Source: Mesoplasma chauliocola
GTDB taxonomy: Bacteria > Bacillota_I > Bacilli_A > Mycoplasmatales > Mycoplasmataceae
NCBI RefSeq assembly: GCF_002290085.1
Contig: NZ_CP023173.1
Location: 398,501-462,500, forward strand
Length of the DNA stretch: 64,000 nucleotides
Reading direction: 5' to 3'
In this document: positions 35,259 to 44,483 of the stretch, in pieces
Layout of the letters: the number at the start of each line of letters is the position of its first letter
Numbering within the stretch: the stretch's first letter is position 1
Position numbers and translations under genes: made by a program
The notes under the pieces: generated by a model
Told to the model about the DNA's origin: nothing
The model's input: the letters and a program-made list of their open reading frames with translations, nothing else
Databases searched by the model: none

Positions 35259-36206
35259 CTAAATAATTTTGAAAAAATTTTCCAATTCTTTTTTATTATT
35301 TAGTAATTTATTCCCTATTTGATAACCTACTAAGAAGTAATCTATAAAAATGTTGACGTCTGAGTTTGTTAGATATTGACTTTTTCCCATTCTTCCAATA
35401 TCTGTTGTTATAAACTTATCTCTTATTTTATTGTCCATTAAAAAACCATAAATATACATTGCAATAGTATGTGTTGCACTTACAATTATTCTTGGTTTAT
35501 ATTCATTAATCACACTATTAACTATCTCTTCAACATCTTTAAAGTTATTTCGTTCTAGCAAAAAGTTTTTTACTTCATTATTTTTAATATTTTTATTAAA
35601 AGATTCTGATCTATATTTACCAGTTGTTATATCTTTTTTAGTTAAACCTATAAATGCAATTTTTTCATTTTCATATAAATTATCAATTTTTGTTGCCAAT
35701 TGTTTGAACATTGCTTTATCATCAATTTTTACGGATTCTATTCCTTCAATATCTCTGTTATAAACAATTAAGTTTGTTGATTTAATTTCTTTAATTTGTT
35801 GAATTAAATTTTCTGATGTTTTCTTTGGTAATAATAAAACAATTCCATATGGATTCCTCATTGTTAAATATTTTAAATCTTTTTGGTAAATTTCACTATC
35901 TGATGATGATAAAAATGTAAAAAAGTTAATGCTTTCTTTATTTAATGCACTTTTAACTCCGTTAACAATTTCCATATTTGCTGTTTCCTCGCTATTATAG
36001 GGAAGAATTAAATAAACATCTTTATTTGGCTTTTTAATATTTGAAGCAGCAAAGTTTGGCACAAAGTTTGTTTCTTTTAATACTACTTTAATTTTTTCTT
36101 TTGCTTCATCAGAAATATTATAATCATTAAAGTATCTTGAAACTGTTCCTATTCCAACGTTAGCAGCTTTAGCTATATCATGGTAAGTTATTTTCTTTTT
36201 GCTCAT
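35259..36206 (-). CDS. LacI-family repressor of the sugar operon
   Basis: 315 residues with no TGA. Start MSKKKITYHDIAKAANVGIGTVSRYFNDY is a LacI helix-turn-helix and hinge (SRYFN recognition, NFAASNIKK hinge). A periplasmic-binding-like effector domain follows. It is upstream of, and on the same strand as, the PTS operon. It probably senses the sugar phosphate and binds the palindrome at 35212-35227. Confidence 0.9.
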   Translation of the reverse strand: MSKKKITYHDIAKAANVGIGTVSRYFNDYNISDEAKEKIKVVLKETNFVPNFAASNIKKPNKDVYLILPYNSEETANMEIVNGVKSALNKESINFFTFLSSSDSEIYQKDLKYLTMRNPYGIVLLLPKKTSENLIQQIKEIKSTNLIVYNRDIEGIESVKIDDKAMFKQLATKIDNLYENEKIAFIGLTKKDITTGKYRSESFNKNIKNNEVKNFLLERNNFKDVEEIVNSVINEYKPRIIVSATHTIAMYIYGFLMDNKIRDKFITTDIGRMGKSQYLTNSDVNIFIDYFLVGYQIGNKLLNNKKELENFFKII

Positions 36207-36218
36207 TTTAAATTCCTC

Positions 36219-36254
36219 ATTTTAGTATTACATATTACTTTTATAATACTAAAA
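36219..36254. promoter_or_regulatory. 12-bp inverted repeat upstream of repressor gene
   Basis: ATTTTAGTATTA (36219-36230) and its exact complement TAATACTAAAAT (36243-36254), 12-nt spacer, 13 bp before the repressor ATG. Different in sequence from the 35212 palindrome. Could be an autoregulatory site, a promoter-embedded hairpin or an attenuator. Confidence 0.5.
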
Positions 36255-36343
36255 TTACTTATAAAATAAAAATAAATTAAGTCTCAATTTAAATTAAACT
36301 TTGTTTAAACTTTTTATTAAAACATACATTATATTAAAGATAT

Positions 36344-36441
36344 TTGGAATAGTAAAATTTTTTTTGCAAACCATAGCAGTTTCAAGTAATTAAAAGTTAA
36401 TTTCTGAAACTTTAATCAATATCAAAAAACTGCATTTCCAA
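36344..36441. other. Nested inverted repeats, possible structured RNA
   Basis: Outer arms TTGGAA (36344-36349) / TTCCAA (36436-36441) enclose GCAGTTT (36376-36382) / AAACTGC (36427-36433), which overlap a third pair GTTTCA / TGAAAC. It sits in the 300-bp gap between yneF and the repressor gene. The outer arms equal half-sites of the operator at 35212. No known RNA family recognised. Confidence 0.35.
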
Positions 36442-36504
36442 TGAGCCAAAATTCTCATAAGAAGCACAGTTATAATTTATATAAATTTTAAATCTAGTCT
36501 TAAA

Positions 36505-36753
36505 TTATTTTTTAGCTTGTTGCATTGCACGCATTGTTTTTTTAATGTCTGATTCGCTTGGTTTTCTACCCATGCTCATGTACATTGCACGAATTTGTTT
36601 TTCTGTAACTGGAGGGTTATCTTTTAATTGTTTTTTAACCATTGCTCTTGTAATAAAGAAACCAATAATTGCCCCTAAAATAATTGCTCCCAAGATAACT
36701 CCAATTAGCATACCTGCTAATCCTCCGCTTGAAAATGTTGTTGTTAAAATCAT
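36505..36753 (-). CDS. yneF: UPF0154 membrane protein YneF
   Basis: 82 residues. One N-terminal membrane segment (GGLAGMLIGVILGAIILGAIIGFFITR) then KKQLKDNPPVTEKQIRAMYMSMGRKPSESDIKKTMRAM, the highly conserved UPF0154 tail. Function unknown. It lies 27 bp after tkt, its usual neighbour in Bacilli. Confidence 0.93.
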   Translation of the reverse strand: MILTTTFSSGGLAGMLIGVILGAIILGAIIGFFITRAMVKKQLKDNPPVTEKQIRAMYMSMGRKPSESDIKKTMRAMQQAKK

Positions 36754-36780
36754 AATTTCACTCTATTCTATTTTTTCTTA

Positions 36781-38748
36781 TTATTTTAAATTCTTTTTAA
36801 TTTTATTAAAAATTTGTTCACTTGTAAATCCATATTCACTAATAACTTTATTTGCTGGTGCACTTGCTCCAAAAATATCAATACCAATGTTTAATCCATC
36901 ATCACCTGTGTATTTTGTTCACCCAAATGTTGTGCCCATTTCAATTGAAACTCTGAAAGTTTTTTTGTCAATGATTTTATCTTTATAAGCTTGGTCTTGT
37001 TTATCAAATAAATTAGTTGAAGGCATTGATACTACCTTAGCAATAATTCCATTTTCTTTTAACAAATTTGCTGTTTCCATTGCTAAACCAACTTCACTAC
37101 CTGTTGCAATTAAGGTAACTGCTGCATTTGGAGCATCTAACATTAGATAAGCACCTTTTTTCACTTCTTCATATACATTGTTGTGAGGCAATTGAACTAA
37201 ATCTTGTCTTGTTAAAACTAAAGTTGAAGGATTATGTTTTAGATCTTCTAAAGCAATCTTGTATGACGCTAATGTTTCAGCGTAATCTGCTGGTCTAAAA
37301 GTTATATGGTTTGGAATGCTTCTAATCATTGCTAGTTGTTCAATTGGTTGATGAGTAGGTCCATCTTCTCCAACAGCAACTGAATCATGAGTAAAAATAA
37401 ATAATTGTTGTGAATTCATAATTGAAGCTAGACGCATTGAAGGTTTCATATAGTCTGAAAATACAAAGAAACCACTTGAGAATGGAATTAATCCTCCGTG
37501 TTGATGAATACCATTATTGATAGCACCCATTGCAAATTCTCTAACACCATATAGAATATTTCTTCCACTTCTATTATCAATATCAAATTGTCCATCAGCA
37601 CCTTTAATTCTTGTTGAAGATACTAAGTCAGCTGATCCACCAATTAAGAATTTAACTTCATTATTAATTTGATCTCAAACATTACCTGAACTTACTCTTG
37701 TTGCTTCAGCTTTTTCCGGAGTTTTAGCTAATAATTCATCATAATCAAATTTAATGTTTTTACTTAACGCATTTTCAAATTGAATTGCAAGTTCTTTATT
37801 ATTTTCTTTTAAAGCCTTTAATTCTTGATTTCATTTTTCTTCAATTATTAGATTCTTTTCAATTTCATTTTTTCAATTTTCATAAACTTCAACTGGAATT
37901 TCAAAATCATTGTATTTTCAATTAAATGCATTCTTAACTGTTTCAATATCTGCGCCAATTGGAGCACCATGAACTGAACTTGTTCCTTGTTTTGTAGCTC
38001 CAATACCAATAATTGTTTTTACTTCAATATAAGTTGGCTTATCAGACAGTTTTGCTTCATTAATAGTTTTTTCAATTGCTATTAAATCTTCACCATCTGA
38101 AATTTTTAAAGTATTTCATTGTGCAGCTTTAAATCTAGCATGCATATCTTCACTTTGAGCTTTTAAAACTTTATCATCTAATTGAATATCATTTGAATCA
38201 TGAATTAAAATCATTTTATTCAATTTTAATCTTCCAGCTAAACTAATTGCTTCTTGAGCAACACCTTCTTGTAAATCACCATCACCACATAAAACAAAAG
38301 TATAGTGGTCTACTAAATTAATGTTTGATTGATTGTAAATTGCAGCCATATGTGATTCAGCAATAGCTAATCCTACTCCCATTGCAATACCTTGCCCCAA
38401 AGGACCTGTTGTTACATCTACACCCTCTGTTAAGTGTGATTCAGGGTGTCCTGGTGTTTTGCTGTTTCATTGTCTAAAATTTTTAATTTCATCCATTGAT
38501 AAATTGTAACCTGCTAAATGCAATGCAGAATATAACAATGCACTACCATGACCTGCTGATAATACAAATCTATCTCTATCAAATCAAGTTGGATTTTTTG
38601 GATTATGCTTCATAATTCGATTAAATAAAGTATAAACAATTGGAGCTGCTCCTAAAACAATTCCAGGATGTCCTGAATTAGCTTTATTAATTGCTGAAAC
38701 TCCTAATATTCTCAATGCATTTAAGTTATCGTTGTTTTTGTTAATCAT
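36781..38748 (-). CDS. tkt: Transketolase
   Basis: 655 residues with TGAs as Trp; ATG after AAGGAGAAGCAA within the preceding gene. [17 protein letters not shown] at the start, thiamine-diphosphate motif [18 protein letters not shown], and [19 protein letters not shown] in the second domain. Links pentose phosphates with glycolysis, supplying ribose phosphates for nucleotides. Confidence 0.96.
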
Positions 38749-38986
38749 TTGCTTCTCCTTGTTTTTTTATTTTACTTGGTGTTATGTCTTTTCCTTCTGA
38801 ATCAACAACTTTTGTATTTTTTAATTGTTGTTCAAATCCGGCTCTAAAGTGTTTAAGGTAGACTACTTTAAGATTTTCACGATAATCACTTTCGTCTTTT
38901 GTTAAATCTCGTTCTTTTTTAATTTTTGCTAAGCGATTTATTTCTTCAATTACTTCACTCATTGTCATTTTTTCTAAATTTTCCAT
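38741..38986 (-). CDS. ynzC: DUF896 (YnzC/UPF0291) protein
   Basis: 81 residues. INRLAKIKKERDLTKDE and YLKHFRAGFEQQLKNTKVVD are the family's two conserved helices and loop. Function unknown. Overlaps tkt by 8 bp. Confidence 0.92.
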   Translation of the reverse strand: MENLEKMTMSEVIEEINRLAKIKKERDLTKDESDYRENLKVVYLKHFRAGFEQQLKNTKVVDSEGKDITPSKIKKQGEAND

Positions 38987-39012
38987 ATAACTCCCTTTAA
39001 AAATATTTTATA

Positions 39013-40110
39013 CTAAACTAAAGGCTTTCTTAATGTAAGTTTAACCACATTTTCTTTTCCTGGAATATTTAAATTTATTTTGATAGGATTTTTCACTTTA
39101 AAATTAAATCAACCTAATCCAGATATAGATATATCAAATTCTTTATTAATATCTTTTTCACTAAAATCAAATTTATATTGTTTAATTTCGTTTTGTTCAT
39201 TATAAGGAACTATATTTTCTTTATTTCTAAAATAATATTCTTCAGCATTTTTTGAATTTGTTCTGTGCAATTTTATTTCTTTATTGTTAAAGAAGTGAAA
39301 ACTATTAACTTCATCATTTTTTCAGCTAAAATCCACTCAAAGCAGACCCGCATAAAAAATAGTGTTATTAGATTTTAACTGAAATGTATTTTGTGCTATT
39401 TCTTTATTAAAATAAATATACTTTCAGTCCTCTTTATTAAGTAAGTTTGCGACAGAATTACTTCTAGCAATCCCAGGAGTATCAAATAATATATCTTCAC
39501 TTGAAAGTTTTATTTGAATAAAATCCAAAGTTGTATTAAAATATTTTGATTCAACAATTTGTGGTATTAAGTTATTTGCTTTTAATAATGAATTAATAAT
39601 TGAAGATTTACCAACATTAGAACTACCAATAAAGTATTTGTTAGTTTTAGTTTTCTTAATCTTATTTAATAAACTATTTGTAAAGTTTGATTTAAAGGTA
39701 GTATTTAGAATAATATTTGTATTTTGTAAATCACTTTTGTTAAATAACTCAGTTATATATTTTCTGATCTTAGACAATTTAACAGCCTTTGGTAGCAAAT
39801 CAATTTTATTAACAACAATCGTTACAGGGTATTTTTTAATCGCTGTTTCAATTTCTTTTACTCTACTTCCTTCTAAATCAAATATATCAATAATATAATA
39901 AAATTCAATTTCATTGGGATTTTGATTTTTAATTAAACTTGTTAATTTATCCAAAAAACTTTTTGCGTCAATTTCTTGATTAATTAATTCATTATAATTT
40001 TTAATTTTAAAGCATCTTAAGCAATACTCATTTTCTGGCTTTATAACATAACCAGGTAAATTTTGATCTTTATTTTGTTTTAAAATTCCACAACCTATGC
40101 ACTTGCTCAT
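39013..40110 (-). CDS. yqeH: Circularly permuted GTPase YqeH
   Basis: 365 residues with TGAs as Trp. An N-terminal zinc finger CIGCG...CLRCF, then permuted GTPase motifs: G4 NKIDL comes before G1 GSSNVGKSS and G3 DTPGI. YqeH works in assembly of the 30S subunit. Start at ATG 40110 overlaps the previous gene by 16 bp. Confidence 0.94.
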
Positions 40111-41006
40111 GTTTCCCCCATTTGTTTATTCATAATAAAGCTAAAAAACTTTATTAAAACTAATATTTTTAAGACATCATCATAACAATGTTTTCTTGCC
40201 TCTTTTAAACTTTTAGATAATTTATCATGTTCACCTTGTGAAATTTCAGTTAAACTAAATAATTTCAAAGCTCTACTACATAAATAAGTGATATTATCTT
40301 CTTTGAAATTATATTTGCTGTGTAAATCATCTGTATAATCAAAGAATTTTTTTAAGCTTCTAATTTTAATTGAATCTTCTATATCACCTTTTTTAAGGTT
40401 TTGCTCGTTGTAAAACTTTTCACCATTTTTATCGTAATTAGTAAAACTTAGATTTTGTTCTAGTGCATCATATATATCAAAACTATTTAGTGTGTAAAGT
40501 CTTGTTTCCTTGTTATATAAAAATAAATCTGTTTTCTTATTTTTAAATAATGCCTTGTACGTATTAATTCATTGTTCTATTATTTTTTTGTCATTATCTT
40601 GACCAGCAAAAATAATAGTTCTAATATTTTTGTTTAAACACATATTAATAAAACTTTTGATCATTGATTGATACTGATTTTTAAAATTATATTTATCATC
40701 ATTAACTTTTCTTCTGATTGATAAGCTATTTATTGATTTATGATTATTTCTTGTTTGAACTTCATTAAAACTTTTTGCAAATGAATAATTCATTAAGTAA
40801 ACTATGTCTTTTTCACTCTCACTATATAATTTTGGCTCTATATTATCAAAATCATGACTTCGATTAAAAAACTCTGTATCCAAAATAATAACAGGGAATT
40901 TAATTTTAGTTAATTTATTTTGCAATCCCTCAAAATTAAAAAAAATTGATTGATACTTATTAAATTTAATTGAATTTTCTTTTATGTCCAAATTTTTATA
41001 CTTCAT
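40095..41006 (-). CDS. DEDD-type 3'-5' exonuclease-like protein
   Basis: 303 residues. Longer frame to 41039 exists, but AGGAAAAGAAGAGAACT supports ATG 41006. FPVIILDTEFFN (Asp43, Glu45) looks like exonuclease motif I; TIIFAGQDNDKKIIEQW fits motif II and EARKHCYDDVLKIL motif III (His and Asp). With TGA as Trp it reads through ATGA at 40110 and ends GETWASA at TAG 40095-40097, overlapping yqeH by 16 bp. No characterised relative recognised; call is by motif. Confidence 0.55.
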
Positions 41007-41062
41007 AGTTCTCTTCTTTTCCTTTTTATATTTTAACAAATTAATAAATTAATTCATTGTTG

Positions 41063-41068
41063 TATAAT
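41063..41068 (+). promoter_or_regulatory. Probable -10 box
   Basis: TATAAT preceded by TTG, 40 bp upstream of the ATG at 41108. Confidence 0.5.
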
Positions 41069-41107
41069 CTTATTTATATAGTATGACTACAAAAGAGGAG
41101 GTTTTTT

Positions 41108-41824
41108 ATGAAATTAAGAAGATTAATTAGTGAACTATTAATTGATGAGCTAATTTCTGAATTAAACAATTGCATAAAGAATATTCACTTAGTTATTGAA
41201 TTTGAGAATCAAAAAAAATATACCTTTGATCAAACATTAATTTTATACAATCAAAAACTTATTGAAATAATTGAGTTAGAGTTAGACTTAAAAGCATTAT
41301 CAAATTTTATAAAAAAATTTCTTGAAGAAATTTCACTAATTATAGTTGATGAAAAAGAAAACATTGCTCATTTTGATAAAAAATCACAAGAAAACAAAAA
41401 AAGATTATTTGAATTTATAATTTACATTCAAAATAATCTTGCTCAAGTACAAAAAATTATTATAGCTTTCAATTGAGCTATTAAAAAAATGGGAAATGAT
41501 TTTGAACTTAGCAAAGACAATGCTGAGGAATTTAATCAATTAATAAATCATTATACTAATAGAAAATTTAAAAGTATTAGGGAAACAATTATTGTAAATT
41601 CAAATATTATTAGTTTTATCCAAGAATCAGTAAGTACTTTTGAAAATGATTCATTAATTGTAAAAAAGAAAACATTAGAAGAGCTGATTTCTGGAATCAA
41701 TTTTGAATATATTTTAGATTTAGAAGACATTAATAATATAATAATTGCTTCAAAAATTTCGACTTCTTTAAATATGCTAATAACATTTATTGATTTAAAC
41801 TTGAGTTTAAGTAAAACATATTAA
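41108..41824 (+). CDS. Helical cytoplasmic protein, unknown
   Basis: 238 residues, one TGA as Trp; ATG after AAGAGGAGGTTTTTT. All-helical, charged, no membrane segment or motif. The N-terminal two thirds may form a four-helix bundle like a methyl-accepting or chaperone-type fold, but there is no proof. Convergent with the acidic repeat protein and sharing its terminator. Confidence 0.8.
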
Positions 41825-41857
41825 AAAGTAACACTTAAATGTGTTACTTTTTTTTAT
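41823..41857. terminator. Bidirectional terminator
   Basis: AAAAAGTAACAC / GTGTTACTTTTT stem, loop TTAAAT, T-run; starts in the stop codon at 41824 and overlaps the opposite gene's stop. Confidence 0.85.
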
Positions 41858-44394
41858 TCTATTTCTACTATTAATTCAATTGAATTATCAATGTCACCAT
41901 TTTCACTTATTAAAATTGTTTCAACAATTTCCCCAAGATTATTTGTTTTTTCACTCATCCCAACAACCATAAATTCACGATTGTTATAATCTATAACTTC
42001 TCCAACTTTAGCAATGTGGTCTAATCTTATTGTTTCTATTTCATATAGTTCTTCATTTGATTGTCAATTTAAATTATCAATCGTTTCCAACTCATCATCA
42101 CTCAAATTACCTAAAAGATTAGAGTATTTGTCTTCTACACTATCTAAAAATCTTAAAGCATCAATTGTAGAATCTTCTTTTGCATCTTCTAAGATTTCTT
42201 GAGATAGATCAGATGATAATAAATTGTTATATTTGTCTTCAACTCCATTTAAAAAGTTTAAAGCATCAATTGTAGAATCTTCTTTTGCATCTTCTAAGAT
42301 TTCTTGAGATAAATCTTCAACTAATAAATTATTATATTTGTCTTCGACTTCATTCAAGAATTTTAAAGCATCTATAGTACTAGCCTGTTCTTCATCTAAA
42401 CCTGATGAAAGTGTAACATTTTCAAACATTGTCTCATCAATTTCAAATTCTTCTGCTTCAAATTCAAATAAAGTTCTTTCTTCTTCATTAAATATTAGTT
42501 CTTCTTCATTATGTTTTTGTGTATAACTTTCAAGATTACTAATTGTTTCATTGATTTGTGTTAGCTCTTTTTGAATTTCACTATCAAACTCTTCATCGAT
42601 ATGACCAAATAAAATTTTGTCATTTGATTCATTATTAATTATTTTAATCGGTGTTTCAAGAATTGTTTTGTTGATTGATTCTTCTTGAATTTCATCGTAT
42701 TCATTACTTGATTCTTCAAAACTCTCATCATTAGCATCAAAACTATCAAATAAATCAGTTTCTTCACCGAATAGACTATCATTTGTTAATTCTTCTAACT
42801 CAGCATAGTCTTCTGTTCTAATACCTGTTGGTTCGTCAACTAATTCATTAATTTCAGTTTTAAATAATTGTGTTCTATCAATATCAAACTTATTACCAAT
42901 TCCCTCTTTGATATAGTCTTTTTCATGCAAGAAATGAACTTTATCTTCTTCTGAATTAAATCTAATTTCTTTATTAGGCTCTTCAAATGAAAGAGCATCA
43001 CCTTGCAATTCATCATAATCAGCTGTTTGTATTGAATCATTTTTTGTTTCATCTAAATCAAGAGAATTTACAAATGTATCATCATGAGTAGTAATATTTG
43101 CTTCATCAAAGATATTAATACTATCTTCTTCTAACTCAGCATAGTCTTCTGTTCTAATACCTGTTGGTTCGTCAACTAATTCATTAATTTCAGTTTTAAA
43201 TAATTGTGTTCTATCAATATCAAACTTATTACCAATTCCCTCTTTGATATAGTCTTTTTCATGCAAGAAATGAACTTTATCTTCTTCTGAATTAAATCTA
43301 ATTTCTTTATTAGGCTCTTCAAATGAAAGAGCATCACCTTGCAATTCATCATAATCAGCTGTTTGTATTGAATCATTTTTTGTTTCATCTAAATCAAGAG
43401 AATTTACAAATGTATCATCATGAGTAGTAATATTTGTTTCATCAATCAAAATCAACTCTTCAATGTCTTCAATTTCTTCAATAATATCCATAGTTGAATA
43501 ATTATCATTTTCTTCTTCAAAAATTCCTATTGTTTTTTCATCATTAGCTAGATCATCATAATTTTCAAATATTAAATCTTCGTTTTCAATTTGTTCATGA
43601 ATAGATTCTTCTAATTCTTCATAAAGGTTTAAATCGTTTTGAATAATATTTGCTTTTTCTTGTTGAAATGTTGTTGAAATAATTTCTTCGATTGTTCTTT
43701 CTGAGTTAGTTTGAGTTTCACTTGTTTTTAATTCTTCGAATGTAGAAGTTAAATCTATTATTTCATCATCAAAAGCTAAGTCATCAATTTTATTAAAGTT
43801 ATCTGTAATTGTTTTATTTACTGAATCAATTAAATCAGTTGCTTCTTGCTCATATACTTCAAGAGCTGTTTGAACTGTATCTTCTGCAGTTAAGTCTTCG
43901 ATTGTTTCACTAGTTAATTCATTATCAATTGTTTCACTTACAATGTTTGTAATTAAAACTTCTCCGTCATTTAAAACAACTTCTTCAAAAGCTATTTGTT
44001 TTTGTTCAGGTTTATCATTTTGTTGTTTTCATAATTTTTCAGATAATGTACTTAATCTTTTTTGCTTTTGTTTTTGTTTATTAATTAAGCTATAAGGATC
44101 ATTTAAATCTTGAATTAAAGCTTTTGTTTTTTGTTCATTAACAACTTTAACATTATTTTTAGCATCTAGAACTTCAACTCTAGCAACATATTTTTCTCAT
44201 GCTTGATTTAAATCCTTTTTATTATCATCTAATCAGATTAAGTAAAGAGTATATTTTTTAATGTGCTCTCTTATTTGCTGTTCATAAACTGAAATATCTT
44301 TATTTAGAATTGCTAATGTTGCATCAGCTGAAAACTTTTGAATCAATATATAATTATTTATTTTATTTATTAAATCTAGTGAAACGTTTCTCAT
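41854..44394 (-). CDS. 846-residue acidic repeat protein
   Basis: One frame with TGAs as Trp. The N-terminal about 150 residues are helical and basic-to-mixed (MRNVSLDLINKINNYILIQ...), with KQKQKQKRLSTLSEKLWKQQ. From about residue 150 the protein is very rich in Glu, Asp, Thr and Ile, and holds two kinds of repeat: an exact 112-residue-period duplication and three 35-residue repeats (STIDALxFLNxVEDKYxNLL). A small non-repeated C-terminal domain (DHIAKVGEVIDYNNREFMVVG) is beta-like. No signal peptide or membrane segment, so cytoplasmic. A scaffold or cytoskeletal role is possible, with no motif to show it. Confidence 0.85.
42090..42400. repeat. Three 105-bp degenerate direct repeats
   Basis: Period of 35 codons encoding STIDAL-FL--VEDKY-NLL---LSQEILEDAKED three times; the copy nearest the C-terminus is the most diverged. 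In frame within the acidic protein. Confidence 0.85.
42791..43100. repeat. 310-bp direct repeat, copy A
   Basis: Identical by eye to 43127-43436, period 336 bp (112 codons), separated by 26 bp, inside the acidic-protein gene. The encoded units (IDETN.. to DYAELEE) are exact copies, so the duplication is recent or kept even by recombination. Confidence 0.95.
43127..43436. repeat. 310-bp direct repeat, copy B
   Basis: Second copy of 42791-43100; similarity continues for about 9 more bases with one mismatch. Confidence 0.95.
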
Positions 44395-44451
44395 ACTATC
44401 TCCTTTTTATATAAATTATACTTGATTTAATAACGGTTTATTTATTTTATA

Positions 44452-44483
44452 ATAATAAAAAAATTAGAGAAACCCCTAATTTT
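44452..44483 (-). terminator. Terminator of valS
   Basis: On the minus strand AAATTAG GGGTTTCT CTAATTT with T-run after; directly follows the TAG stop. Confidence 0.8.

Noticed and set aside
42840..43388. Two identical 70-codon minus-strand frames (42840-43052 and 43176-43388)
   Set aside because: They are the shifted-frame shadow of the duplicated segment of the acidic protein, not genes.
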